From Nitzschia sp. DOCU1 (Eukaryota; Bacillariophyta; Bacillariophyceae; Bacillariales; Bacillariaceae), in NCBI GenBank assembly GCA_951394045.1, contig OX595987.1:1674001-1738000 (forward strand): DNA of 64,000 bases, written 5' to 3'. Positions 32,167 to 42,141 of the stretch are shown here, piece after piece. A program made the position numbers and the translations under genes. The notes below the pieces were generated by a model. The model worked only from the letters and a program-made list of their open reading frames with translations. It did not search any database and was not told the origin of the DNA. Position 1 is the first letter of the stretch; each line of letters opens with the position of its first letter.

Positions 32167-33618
32167 ATGCGAAATCCCCGTCGCTCTTTCATGGGCTCAA
32201 AAAATGCAGACGATGGTATTGTAATTGAAAAATCGGGCATGCGGCGTTCAGTCAGCTCGGATTCGGCCTTTGAATCAACTAGAACCATGACAATTGGGAG
32301 ATTTGAGTCGCCCAGATCCCACAGCGAGCTTCATGAGGAGCTAGACGGGCCAACAATTCAAGTCGATAGAGCCCCGCCCACAAGAAGTAGGCGCAGATCG
32401 CGACCGGATCCATCTGGTGTTCTGGCTGATCCCCGCCCCAAAAGGTCTTCGAGTCTCCAACCCCAGGGTACAACGCAGCGTCCACCGTCCCGACCCCGCT
32501 CCTCCCGGGCTCAATCGGTTTCTACGAAAAGTATGGAAATGAGTGGTGGGAGTAGTACATCTTGCTTGGTCTCGAAGAATGGTCGCTCCAGCACCAAGTC
32601 GCTTCTACATCGTTTGACTCAACCAAATTTGTGCCTGCAACCAAATCTGGACGAGAGCCTGCTAGCGTCCCCTAGAAGGGCCGAACGACGTGTCTCTTAT
32701 AGCCATCACCTCTCGGACAGAAATGGCCCAGATGACCTGCAAGCAAGAGATGGCCGAAAGAGTGCGAAAAGAATCTCAGTTAGAGTTCTTAGGTTGCAGC
32801 AGAAAGCGGCGATAACGATTCAAGCCATTTTCCGTAGATTTCTTGCTCGCTCCAAATATCGAAAGATTCTCCTGAAGATGCAATATGGGGTGTATGTGGA
32901 AGCGAAGAAGAAACGAAAAGCGCAATTGGAGAAGGAGCGTCGTGATTTTATGGGCAGATTGATGACACTCGAACGAGAAACTCAAAACGAAGTCAAGGCG
33001 ATGAAGACGAGGCACGAAAAGGCGAAGCGGGATATGGAGGAATCGATGCGACGAAATGCATTATCACAAACGGCAATTTCTGACGGTCTATTGGATGCCA
33101 GATTAGCGGAATTGGATGACGAGATGTGCACGCTGAAGAATGAACAGGCCAAACTGATCGCAGAGATCAGTTTGGTCGGAGACATGATATCAGATATGGA
33201 GCAAGAAAACGAAAAGTTGCAGACCATGAACGAGAAGGTGATGACCATGTTTATCACTCTGAATGATTTTGCAAAGGCGAGTGTAGTGGAGAAAAGACGA
33301 CTTGAAGACGAGGCAAGAATGTTCAATAAGACGGAGGTTCAGAAAATACGGCAGGAAATCAGATTGTTTTCCCCCTTCGCCATGGTAGAATCTGCAACAA
33401 AAGATGTGTACAGGGGATGTATGTACCGATATGTCTACTGCAATGTCAAGAATCAATACAACGACGATGCATTCGAGAATATTTTGAATACAGTCCGTCA
33501 GGTCGAAGAATCACTTGGGAATTGTGTTTTGGACGCCAGCGAGGCCAGTTTGTTGCTCGAGAAAAAGGATCCCAGCGACCCCGATTGTGATAGCGATGAG
33601 GACGACGGCTGCGATTGA
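32167..33618 (+). CDS. IQ-motif coiled-coil protein, stramenopile family member 1
   Basis: A single exon gives 483 residues from ATG 32167, the first Met in a frame open since about 31984. The N-terminal half is basic, Ser/Arg/Pro-rich and disordered (PPTRSRRRSRPDPSG). An IQ motif lies near residue 210 (AITIQAIFRRFLARSKYRKI), suggesting calmodulin or light-chain binding. A long coiled coil follows (LEKERRDFMGRLMTLERETQ to ENEKLQTMNEKVMTMF). The C-terminal segment has KDVYRGCMYRYVYCNV and ESLGNCVLD, shared with the next gene, and an acidic end. I do not recognise a named family. The tandem paralogue shows that IQ, coiled coil and C-terminal module form one conserved unit. Confidence 0.75.
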   Translation: MRNPRRSFMGSKNADDGIVIEKSGMRRSVSSDSAFESTRTMTIGRFESPRSHSELHEELDGPTIQVDRAPPTRSRRRSRPDPSGVLADPRPKRSSSLQPQGTTQRPPSRPRSSRAQSVSTKSMEMSGGSSTSCLVSKNGRSSTKSLLHRLTQPNLCLQPNLDESLLASPRRAERRVSYSHHLSDRNGPDDLQARDGRKSAKRISVRVLRLQQKAAITIQAIFRRFLARSKYRKILLKMQYGVYVEAKKKRKAQLEKERRDFMGRLMTLERETQNEVKAMKTRHEKAKRDMEESMRRNALSQTAISDGLLDARLAELDDEMCTLKNEQAKLIAEISLVGDMISDMEQENEKLQTMNEKVMTMFITLNDFAKASVVEKRRLEDEARMFNKTEVQKIRQEIRLFSPFAMVESATKDVYRGCMYRYVYCNVKNQYNDDAFENILNTVRQVEESLGNCVLDASEASLLLEKKDPSDPDCDSDEDDGCD

Positions 33619-34414
33619 TTTCACTCTGTCACTTGTTACAGTCAGTGAATAAGGTGCATGTGTCAAACCCATTCTTTACTGCAGGACGGGGCAAGCTTTC
33701 TTACCAGTACATGGCCTTCGAGTGCTGAAAACCTAGCCTGGTGTTCCTACTACACGAATTCGAGGGTCCTCGCAAAATACAGCACCAATGCGGCAACTGC
33801 GGATATTGGCAAGGCTCAACCTCCAGTAGTTACCGGTATGGAAAGCAATCAGTAAGGGCACGGTGCAACGGCCCGTTTGAACACTTCGTCTGAAAACTTG
33901 CTGACAGTCAGCAAGGAGTTGCTTTGATCCCAACATAGTTAATTAACTTGCGATCGGTGATCTACAGGAAGCTATAGCTAGTAGGACTGTTACTCTGTCA
34001 CGTAGGCCAAATTTGGATGAAGCTGACTTCATGTTTGCGTCAGAAGACCTGTATGACACAAGGGCCATGTAGATGGAGGCTCCCCGAGAAATTTTTACTC
34101 ACTCGCGTGAGCGTGGTCGGTTCATTCCGATCGAAGCCATACCTGGTAAATGAATGTGTCGCACTAAAATTTCTGCCATAAAAGCATCTCCTGCCCAAGA
34201 TCTAATCAATTAGTGCATGGTGTGGCACGCTCGCGTGATCTTTTTTAAAATATGCCCCTTTCCAGCCACTCCCACGATGACTCGAGATGTGCGCTTCAAC
34301 GAAAGAGACATCGCGATCTTTTGCAAACTTCCCCAAGCGTCCCATATTTCATTTGGACACTTTCCGCCAACCCACTCACATCCGTTCCGTCGATGCACTA
34401 TTGAACGAAGGAAG
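33619..34414. other. Intergenic region between the two IQ/coiled-coil paralogues
   Basis: About 800 nt. The downstream gene's frame is open from ATG 34217, but residues before the ATG at 34415 look like translated UTR. TATA-like strings occur near 34179. There is no other gene. Confidence 0.35.
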
Positions 34415-36682
34415 ATGAGCACATCGGATGGAATACATTCATCATTAGAAAGCTCGAGCAGAAAAGGCCTGGATTATCAATCGCCAAACGATGGAGAAAA
34501 TGATGTCGACAATCTATTCATTGTCAAAAGCTCCAAAACCGTCTCGCCGACATGCGTTTCAATGACAATGGAGGACTTCAATAAATCAATCAACTTGGAG
34601 TCGCAAAGACTCGTAGAGAAATCAGCCTCCCCGCGACGGCCACCCACCGGTCGCTCGGTGGCGAGCACATTGGGTAGTGTTACTCCAATGAATTCAGCAC
34701 GTCGAGCCCGCCGTATCATAAACGAGGCTGTGCTAGCAAACCCCATAAGGAACTTGAGGCCCCCGTTATCAGGAAAGGATCCCGGGGAGAGAAATCGCAC
34801 CAGTCGTTCACCCCGCAGATCCAGTCGCGAAAGAAGAGGAACGACGTCGCCTACAAGGAGATCGGATTCGCGATCGAGACAGCCTGGCCACCGAAGCAAT
34901 AGTCGGTCTCGCCGTCCTTCGCGGGAAAGCGATGATTGCCGTGAGGGTGCGAGATCTCCGAGCCGCCCTCGCGAAGAAAGGAAGAGCCGGTCTCGCCTTG
35001 CTTCACGCGAAAGAGATGATTATCGACAGAGTGGAAGATCTTCTAGCCGCCCTCGCGAAGGAAGTCGCGAAAGTGGCCGAAACAGCAGCAGAGTTCGTAG
35101 CAGTTCGGCCCGGCCGGATAGACGCGGCGACAGAATTCGTTCCAGCAGTCGACCTACCTCTGACCGCTCGAGAAGCCACTCAAGGCCTAGAAATGAGGAG
35201 GCGTCCTCTCGTCGCAGCAGAAACCGCTCTCAAAGCAGGTCCGGAACGAGCAGCTCGCGTCCACGATATCCTTCATCAAGCCGAGCGCGATCTTCTTCTC
35301 GAGGTGCGAGACCCCCACGGAGAGTGGGAGGGGACAATGTACCATTGAAGAATAGTGCATTGTCATCTTGTATCCGAGCCCATCATGAGCGAACGTGTTC
35401 GCCGCGCCCATCTCGCTCCCCTCGACGGGGTTATCCGTCTAGATCCGATGCGGGCACGGTTGCTGTGGTGCAATCAATGCATGTGACCAGAGAGCCTGAC
35501 AGCGCCTTGAAACAGAATAGATTGAACAAAAAACAGGCTTTGATTGCGATACAAGCGCATTATCGGGGTCGACGTGCCCGGAAGATGTTCCGAAGGATGG
35601 TAGCAGAAAGGAAGAAAGTGCACGAAGAAATGTTAGAGGCTGCTAGACAGGAGAAGATGCAAAAGCAGAGAGAAGAATTGAGATTGATCGAGGAGCGATG
35701 CCAGGAAATGCACGATCGATCTGTTGCCGAAGTCAAATTACTAAAGGAAAAGCTCAAGGCCGACAAGAAGGCCCTGAAGGAAAAGGCCAGGAAAAAGTTT
35801 GAGAAATTCGTTCAAAAGGTCGAAGACAGACAGAAGTCGGAGCAAGAGGCCGCGGACTCCCTTACTCGGCTCGAACTTATCGACTTGGGTGACGAAGCCA
35901 AGGTACTCAAAGCATCTATAGCCGAGCTGGAAGGGAAAATTTCTGCTGTAGGGGAAGAAAATTTAAAGTTTCAAGCTGCCAACAATGACATTTCCACATT
36001 GTTTGATTCGCTCAATGAGTTTGCCAGGAATAAGTCCGATAGCAAGAAAAAGCTTTTGGCTGCGATCCAGAAACTGTCAAAAGTTTACAAGCCAAAGCTC
36101 AAGATGGATATCCAAATGGGCATCGTTGCGTGCAAAACCGAGACTAAGCTGAGAGATATCTATCGTGGCTACATGTACAAGGTTGCTCAGGGTGTCCAAG
36201 GCAGTGATTTGTACGACCAGCTACTCTATGAGGAAATTATGGAATCGATTGAAAACTGCGAAGCTTCACTTGGGTGTGGAGTACTGGATCTCAATCAGTC
36301 GATGGATTACTTGGACTTTGGAGACCAGGAGGACGCCGACGACACTGGAAATCAAGCCTCGGGCTCTGTTACAACTAAGAACTTTGACAAAAGCATATCC
36401 TTTGACCAAAGCTATGACTGGGGCGACGACGACGATGCAGCAGCATGGGGCGGAAGCTCGAATCTTGCCGCCAGTGCGGAGTGGAGCGACAGTCAACTTG
36501 ACTTCTCCACGGCCTTTGGGAATGACGACTGGGCCTCCAACTGGGCTGCAAGTGACCAGAACTGGAATAGTGCAAATTTGGGCGAACTATTGGACAAGAA
36601 GCTACAGCTTTCGGATATCGACTGTCAATCGCACAACAGCTGGACGACTGAGCATGAACCTCTGATGACATGGTTGGCTTAA
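34415..36682 (+). CDS. RS-rich IQ-motif coiled-coil protein, stramenopile family member 2
   Basis: A single exon gives 755 residues from ATG 34415 (MSTSDGIHSS); an in-frame ATG at 34217 would add 66 residues. Residues about 125-330 are an extreme Arg/Ser-rich stretch with imperfect repeats of SRxRE/RPRE type, resembling RS domains of splicing factors. An IQ motif near 372 (LIAIQAHYRGRRARKMFRRM) is followed by a charged coiled coil and a module shared with the upstream gene: EEIMESIENCEASLGCGVLD, preceded by RDIYRGYMYK. The tail is acidic with Trp/Asp/Gly repeats (DWGDDDDAAAWGG, WASNWAASDQNWNSAN). The function is unknown. The RS region need not mean splicing, because such stretches also bind microtubules or RNA. 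Confidence 0.75.
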   Translation: MSTSDGIHSSLESSSRKGLDYQSPNDGENDVDNLFIVKSSKTVSPTCVSMTMEDFNKSINLESQRLVEKSASPRRPPTGRSVASTLGSVTPMNSARRARRIINEAVLANPIRNLRPPLSGKDPGERNRTSRSPRRSSRERRGTTSPTRRSDSRSRQPGHRSNSRSRRPSRESDDCREGARSPSRPREERKSRSRLASRERDDYRQSGRSSSRPREGSRESGRNSSRVRSSSARPDRRGDRIRSSSRPTSDRSRSHSRPRNEEASSRRSRNRSQSRSGTSSSRPRYPSSSRARSSSRGARPPRRVGGDNVPLKNSALSSCIRAHHERTCSPRPSRSPRRGYPSRSDAGTVAVVQSMHVTREPDSALKQNRLNKKQALIAIQAHYRGRRARKMFRRMVAERKKVHEEMLEAARQEKMQKQREELRLIEERCQEMHDRSVAEVKLLKEKLKADKKALKEKARKKFEKFVQKVEDRQKSEQEAADSLTRLELIDLGDEAKVLKASIAELEGKISAVGEENLKFQAANNDISTLFDSLNEFARNKSDSKKKLLAAIQKLSKVYKPKLKMDIQMGIVACKTETKLRDIYRGYMYKVAQGVQGSDLYDQLLYEEIMESIENCEASLGCGVLDLNQSMDYLDFGDQEDADDTGNQASGSVTTKNFDKSISFDQSYDWGDDDDAAAWGGSSNLAASAEWSDSQLDFSTAFGNDDWASNWAASDQNWNSANLGELLDKKLQLSDIDCQSHNSWTTEHEPLMTWLA

Positions 36683-37249
36683 GTCCTCCGTTGACTTTTA
36701 CACCCTCAGAAAGTGATGGAATCCACGTTGGATTCCTACTTTTTAGAGAATGCATAACCATACATTACTATAATCAAGTACGTAGGACAGGCTTTATTTC
36801 GGCGGTCTCAAAACAAAGGCTTGATCTACCTCCTTTTCTCAAGTTTACTACCGACGTTTCATATCTCTCGTAGCTAACAGACGATAGGGGTTGACAGGCT
36901 GGAGTCGGGAGGCGACCTTTAGTGAGCCACTAAGCTGCTGACCATTCTGGAGCTGTGCAACTTCTACTTCGATTGCGGCGATACTGTCAACTTGAAACTG
37001 ACCGTAATAATTCTGTAGATTTTTTCATCGTCTGTTCGCCGGACGGTACAGTTTGCCTTTAGCGCGCTTCTCCCGCCGATGTGCGCCGGCCTGCCGTTTG
37101 CCGCCACTCTATGGATACGCATCTTGGCATCCCTTCGATTTTGGTGGGACGACGATGATGCCCCATCAAGCCTCACACCCCTCTCTCTCATAATACCCTG
37201 CTACTGTTACCGGCAATAACCCTCCTTCCTGTCATCTCTAAGTTTGTTT
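36683..37249. other. Intergenic region before RABGGTB
   Basis: About 570 nt between two plus-strand genes. I see no gene, only short incidental frames. The last 150 nt should hold the RABGGTB promoter. Confidence 0.35.
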
Positions 37250-38386
37250 ATGATGGCAGAGCAAGGCGATGCAAAGCTGAGTATCCCAATCGGAAACGGT
37301 GACGAGTCCACGTCTGTGGTATTTCATCGCGACCGTCATTTAGCGTACATTTCAGGTTTGGCGGAGAAACTTGACCACCCGTCGAGTTACGAAGGGGCCG
37401 TGACGGAGCATTTGCGAATGAGCGGTATCTATTGGACAATTACAGCTCTCTCCTTGCTCGTTTCCGCGGAAGAAGCCGACAAGATTCTCGGCATCACAAA
37501 ATCGGCAGTCCCCAATCGGCCCAGCATTGTGGAGTGGGTCTTGCAATGCTACGACAACTCCACAGGTGGTTTTGGTGGAAACATTGGACATGACGGGCAT
37601 TTACTATACACACTGTCGGCGATCCAAATACTGGCCCTGGCAAAATACGACTTGAAACAGCTTCCCACGGAAGAAATTGTCAAGTTTATCGTCTCGCTGC
37701 AACAGCCCGACGGCAGCTTTGCGGGCGATTCTTGGGGCGAAATCGACACGCGCTTTTCCTATTGTGCTTTGAGCGCGTTGTCACTGTTGTCATGTTTGGA
37801 TCGAGTGGATCTGCCAAAAGCAGTGGAGTACATTGCTTCCTGTCAGAATCTAGACGGTGGATTTGGATCTATGCAAGGGGCAGAGTCTCATGCTGGGCAA
37901 GTCTTTTGCTGCGTTGGAGCGCTCAGCATTGCCAAGTCACTGCACGTTATTCGCCATCCAGATTTGTTAGGGTGGTGGCTGGCCGAGAGACAATGCGACT
38001 CTGGGGGTCTGAACGGCCGACCTGAAAAACAGGCGGACGTGTGCTACTCCTGGTGGATTCTCAGCGTGCTTTGCATCTTGGGACGGGTCGACTGGATTAA
38101 TCGTGATCGCTTGGCTTCCTTCATTGCAAAGGCGCAAGATCCAGATGATGGCGGTATAGCCGATCGACCAGACGACATGCCCGATATATTCCACACATTC
38201 TTTGGTCTTTCTGGTCTGTGTTTGCTTGGAAAATTTCCCGATTCCTACCGCAAAATCGATCCTGTCTATGCACTACCGGTGGACGTGGTGAAGGAACATG
38301 GTCTCGGCGCACAGGTGATTGGTGACGAAAATGGAACAGTCGAACCAAGGCTTGCGCACTACGATATCATAAAACGGAAGAAATAG
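37250..38386 (+). CDS. RABGGTB: Rab geranylgeranyltransferase beta subunit
   Basis: A single exon gives 378 residues, slightly longer than the about 330 of animals. It has the prenyltransferase alpha-alpha barrel repeats (GGFGGNIGHDGHLLYTLSA, QQPDGSFAGDSWGEIDTRFS, CQNLDGGFGSMQGAESHAGQ). The zinc ligands are visible: D263 and C265 in ADVCYSWW and H315 in IFHTFFGLSGL. SWGEIDTRFSYCAL is typical of the Rab enzyme rather than of farnesyl or type I geranylgeranyl transferases. With the alpha subunit and Rab escort protein it adds geranylgeranyl groups to Rab C-terminal cysteines, enabling membrane binding. A PRA1-type Rab regulator is encoded nearby (39594-40380). The stop is only 14 nt from the convergent neighbour. 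Confidence 0.95.
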   Translation: MMAEQGDAKLSIPIGNGDESTSVVFHRDRHLAYISGLAEKLDHPSSYEGAVTEHLRMSGIYWTITALSLLVSAEEADKILGITKSAVPNRPSIVEWVLQCYDNSTGGFGGNIGHDGHLLYTLSAIQILALAKYDLKQLPTEEIVKFIVSLQQPDGSFAGDSWGEIDTRFSYCALSALSLLSCLDRVDLPKAVEYIASCQNLDGGFGSMQGAESHAGQVFCCVGALSIAKSLHVIRHPDLLGWWLAERQCDSGGLNGRPEKQADVCYSWWILSVLCILGRVDWINRDRLASFIAKAQDPDDGGIADRPDDMPDIFHTFFGLSGLCLLGKFPDSYRKIDPVYALPVDVVKEHGLGAQVIGDENGTVEPRLAHYDIIKRKK

Positions 38387-38400
38387 AAGGGTATGTTACA

Positions 38401-39200
38401 TTATTTGCCTGTGCCTTTTGGCTGGACAACTTCCGCCACTATAATTTCGCCACCGTAGTGATTTGCATTTACACTCAGTACATCCATGAAACGTTTTGCT
38501 ACACTCTTGTCATTCGTGGTGTCAAAAGTGATTTGAAATTTCTGCTCCCTCGTCGTTCGATCCTTTAATAGCACAGTCACTAAATTCTTTCTCGCCGCAT
38601 TGGTATCTACCCGGGGACTGATCGTGAAGGAGTCCTTGTCCGGTTTTCTTGGATCATCTTGTACGGCAAGTATTGTTTCGAGTTGAATGGCATAAAGAGG
38701 AATTGGGTCTGTGTCCTGGCAGTAGACAAATATGCAGTTCCCTTTCACAAATACAAAACGGGCCACTTCCCCATAGGCAACGAAGTCACGCTCATCGTAT
38801 AAAAATGGCAAGGCTCTTCTAAGAAAATTCCGTTCCACTTTTCCTCTGATCACAGCGGCCTATAAGTTTCTGAGAGTTAGAATCATGGGTGAAAGTGACT
38901 TTCCCCGACACGGTAACGAATGCATCAACTCACTTTGCTTTCAAAGTCTGCTCCACTTCCCGCCCGCAGCGCAGCAACAGAGAGGTGCGAAGCCTTTTCA
39001 GGAGACAAGGGAGGTGCGAATTTTCTTGGATCGTCAAAGGGGACCGCCGCCCCCACTGGCGCTGCGGGTTCGACCGTCGCGTCTTCGCTTGGCCTGGCGG
39101 GTTCTACATTAAGGCGTTCCGAACCAGAAGTTGTAATTTTCGATACTGTGGCGGCCTCCACAACAGGAGCCGGACTAGCTAGCTCTTGAAATGCGCTCAT
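38401..39200 (-). CDS. Unknown protein with PH-like C-terminal domain
   Basis: Exons are 39200-38934 and 38859-38401, giving 241 residues. Exon 1 encodes an Ala/Pro/Ser-rich N-terminus (MSAFQELASPAPVVEAAT). Exon 2 begins AAVIRGKVERNFLRRALPF and continues with alternating hydrophobic strands (FVFVKGNCIFVYCQ, IPLYAIQLETILAVQDDP, NLVTVLLKDRTTREQKFQI) and a final helix (AKRFMDVLSVNA). This is the strand-then-helix order of a PH-like barrel, but I cannot tie it to a named family. The 74-nt GT-AG intron keeps the frame. Confidence 0.65.
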
Positions 39201-39593
39201 TCATTTAGAAGCTTTGGGATAGAATCTATTGGAATTTTGGGGTAGGCGACCATTTGGCCAGCAAAAATTCTTGGCGCCGCTGTCAAAGAACGAGAAGAGC
39301 TTCGATATGCTCATTGTCATTTTCAATCCCGCAAGAAGACTGAATTCGAATGAGTCACAAGTATGAGCTTTTTTTGCGTACGTACGTGCGTGCGTCCTGA
39401 ACGTGGGAGGACCCAAGACTATGATAGATCGCTGCTACGGTACGAAGTCGCTCTCTCTAGCGTTACTGGTTCGAAACTCTAGTAGCTAGAGAGGGTAGAG
39501 ATAGCTTAATAAAATAGGCAGTGCTACCAGGTACGTTTATACTATTTGTAGCTCAGATCATGATCAGACCAAGATTCCCCAAAGAAATGAATA
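39201..39593. other. Intergenic region with an inverted repeat
   Basis: About 390 nt between two minus-strand genes. It contains a run of alternating CGTACGTACGTGCGTGCG near 39377-39395 and a perfect 9-bp inverted repeat (39453-39461 and 39485-39493) with a 23-nt loop. No gene is seen. Confidence 0.5.
39453..39493. repeat. Inverted repeat, 9-bp perfect stem and 23-nt loop
   Basis: CTCTCTAGC and GCTAGAGAG pair perfectly around a loop that contains GGTTCGAAACT. The position, just beyond the PRA1 stop on the minus strand, would suit a 3' UTR hairpin. The loop resembles a tRNA B box, but no acceptor or anticodon stem fits, so I do not call a tRNA. Confidence 0.4.
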
Positions 39594-40380
39594 TCAAGCC
39601 ACATCTTTCGAGACCTGGGGGCGTTCCACCATAACCTCTGAATCGCTAGAAGTCCCCTCATCATCCGAATCTTTCCGCAAAATGACAGAGGTATCGATAT
39701 GCTTTGGATCTCGCATGATCGCATGCGACAAAATTAAGATTCCGCTGATAGCAATCGCCGTGATAGTGGGCACCAGACACTTCCAAACGACAACTAAGAT
39801 TGTAATCGCCGTCAACAATGCCGACCGATGATTCAATGATATAATCGTTCCAATGTTTCGGCCAAACACAATAACTTCATTGGATATCAAAAACGAATGA
39901 AATGCCCACATTCCGTATAGAAATCCCAGAAATAGGAGCATTCCAACGTGCATTAAAGCAATGACGAGCGAGACTCCGCTTGCTACCAGCACATAGTTGG
40001 ACAGAAAGAATGAAATATTCAGCTTCAGCCGAGACTTGAATTTTTCAGGAGTGGACTTGTCCAAGAGTCGACTTGTGGGAGGTGCAAAGGCTTCCGGCGA
40101 AAAGCAGAGATTGTTTCCCGACACTCCCAGAAACTGGTGGAGAGGACGGATTGTATCCATGCTCACTCGGCTCTGTATTTGTGAAATCCTTTCTCAAAAG
40201 AGGTAACAAACGTTAGAGATGGAACGCACGAGAAATAAGAAGCATCCTAACATTGACCAGGAGAACTCACACTGCCCCCAAATAGGCACGAATCGTCATC
40301 AAGTCCAAGTGGATGCTATTGCTATCGCCCCCGCCCCGCGGCCGTTCATCATCAGTTCCTTGAGCAACTCCCAATGCCAT
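39594..40380 (-). CDS. PRA1 family (prenylated Rab acceptor) protein
   Basis: Exons are 40380-40273 and 40172-39594, giving 228 residues. Exon 1 starts MALGVAQGTDDERPRGGG after a run of in-frame stops and ends YLGA; exon 2 continues SRVSMDTIRPLHQFLG, matching the conserved S-x-x-x-x-RP-x-x-x-F lead-in of PRA1 domains, so coding starts upstream of the internal Met. The domain core RLKLNISFFLSNYVLVASG matches the R-x-x-x-N-x-x-x-F-x-x-N-Y motif. Two hydrophobic hairpins (four helices) follow, and the tail is Ser/Asp-rich. PRA1 proteins bind prenylated Rab GTPases in ER-Golgi membranes. The donor GTGTGA is weak, so the exon 1 end is less sure than the rest. Confidence 0.85.
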
Positions 40381-40742
40381 ATTGCCTGGGTGTCTTTATT
40401 ATTATTATAAGAGTACTTGGCAATTCTTCTGATTGTCTGTGATATATGGTGGTTTACTACAACTCTCGTCCTGTTTTGTTGCTTCCCCGAGTTCTTCCTC
40501 AAACGGTCCGAAAGCGTTTTACGACCGGTAAAATTGGAGAGGTCTAAAAATATCGCAGTAGTCATGGCAGGTTTCGACCAACTCGAACATAATTTCCTCC
40601 GGGGGTAATCGATCCACTCTCTCTTTTCACCATGGCCCACTCCGCCGTGACTCTTTTGTCTTTTGCTTGACCTAAAGAGACAGACTGAAAGCCTTTATTC
40701 TTTGACGCGACAAAACTTTGGAATAGGAGACCTTTTGAAATC
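40381..40742. promoter_or_regulatory. Divergent promoter region, PRA1 and CSN4
   Basis: About 360 nt lie between divergent ATGs. An ATT/ATA-rich run at about 40399-40410 gives in-frame stops upstream of PRA1. No specific element is recognised. Confidence 0.4.
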
Positions 40743-42064
40743 ATGGAAGGTTTAGCACGGACAATCGATCAAGCCGTGAGCAGCAACGACTATGGATCTA
40801 TTTCGGCGGTTTTTTCTTTCGGTCCCTCTTCCTGGCAGTCCATTGGACAAGGAGAACAGCGAAGTTTGGCGGCCCACTTTGTCAAAGCCGCGGTGAATAC
40901 CCCCGGATTCCTTCCAGCTGCCTTTTCGTCGGGTCAGATGATGCATGTCATGTTGGAGACGTTAGGGCACTTGCCCACTACGGTTGATGGCGCGGCTGAC
41001 AACAAGCTTCGGCAAGCCATTTTTGAGTACAAGGTCAATGAGGAGGGCGAGTATTCCGCGGCGGCTCGAATCTTGACGGGGATGAGAATGGAAGATGATC
41101 CTAGCAGCGTCTACTACACGTCGCCAGCTGGCAAATGCGATGGTGAGTGCCCAAGATATCTTTTGTCCAATAATTATTTTTCTAACGTTGGTCAATGTCG
41201 TCAGTGTACGTCAAAATTGCCGAATGCTTCTTGGAGGAAGATGAAATTGCAGAGTGCGATAGTGCCGTTACTAAAGCTGGTGGTGTGGTAGAATCGATCG
41301 AGAACCCGGAACAGCATCTAGCCTTGATATTGCGATATAAATCTACTTATGCTCGGGTCCTAGATTCCAATCGCAAGTTTCTGCAAGCGGCAAGTCGTTA
41401 TCATGACTTGAGCCAAAGCTCTGGAGATCTAATCTGCGCGGAGGACTTACTGGCCATGCTGGGACGTGCCGCCACATGTGCCATCTTGGCACCCAGTGGA
41501 CCGCAACGGCAACGAGTGTTGGGGCATGTACGTATTTGTGGATTCTCTTTTTAGAAGCGATCAAGCTTGAAACCTTCATGATATCTCACCCCCTGTCGTC
41601 TCGTTCAGATTTGTAAAGATGAACGTCTGTCGCAACTGGACAGTCTCCCTCAATTTGAGACGCACGCGACGATTCTGACCAAAATGTACAAGAATCAAGT
41701 TCTTGGAAAGGAAGAATTGAAAAAATTCGAAACGTCTTTGCAAACACACCAGAAGGCGATAATGGGAGATGGTCTTACTATCATGGAGCGAGGCGTGGTC
41801 GAGCACAATATGATTGCTGTGAGTAAGATCTATCAGACAATCTATGTCAGTGAGCTAGCCCTAGTGTTGGGCGTCACACCGGAAAAGGCTGAAAAGGTTG
41901 CTGCCGCGATGATTATGGAGGGCTCGTTGTCGGGCTCAATTGATCAAGTGGAAGGCCTGGTCGAATTTGAACCTGAAGAAACAGAGAATGCAGTATGGGA
42001 CCGATCAATTTCAAGCTTTTGTGTCGAGCTTAATCGCGTCACGGATGTCATTCGTTCACAGTAG
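40743..42064 (+). CDS. CSN4: COP9 signalosome subunit 4
   Basis: Exons are 40743-41142, 41205-41527 and 41609-42064, giving 392 residues, near the about 400 usual for CSN4. The N-terminal part is divergent. From exon 2 the TPR/PCI architecture is clear: VYVKIAECFLEEDEIAECDS, RYKSTYARVLDSNRKFLQAA, then LGRAATCAILAPSGPQRQRV and ICKDERLSQL. The winged-helix PCI end is IMERGVVEHNMIAVSKIYQT, VSELALVLGVTPEKAEKVAA, MIMEGSLSGSIDQVEG. These match CSN4 better than the proteasome subunit Rpn5. The complex removes NEDD8 from cullins. Both introns (62 and 81 nt) are GT-AG and frame-supported. Confidence 0.93.
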
Positions 42065-42141
42065 ACGAGGAGGTGGGGCTTTTGTTTAGAATAGAAGATA
42101 TTTTGCTTAGCGTGAATTTGAGCTTGGCATTCAAGCCTTTA

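Noticed and set aside
39440..39500. Possible tRNA because of GGTTCGAAACT
   Set aside because: Only a B-box-like string and a 9-bp hairpin are present. No cloverleaf with acceptor and anticodon stems can be drawn.
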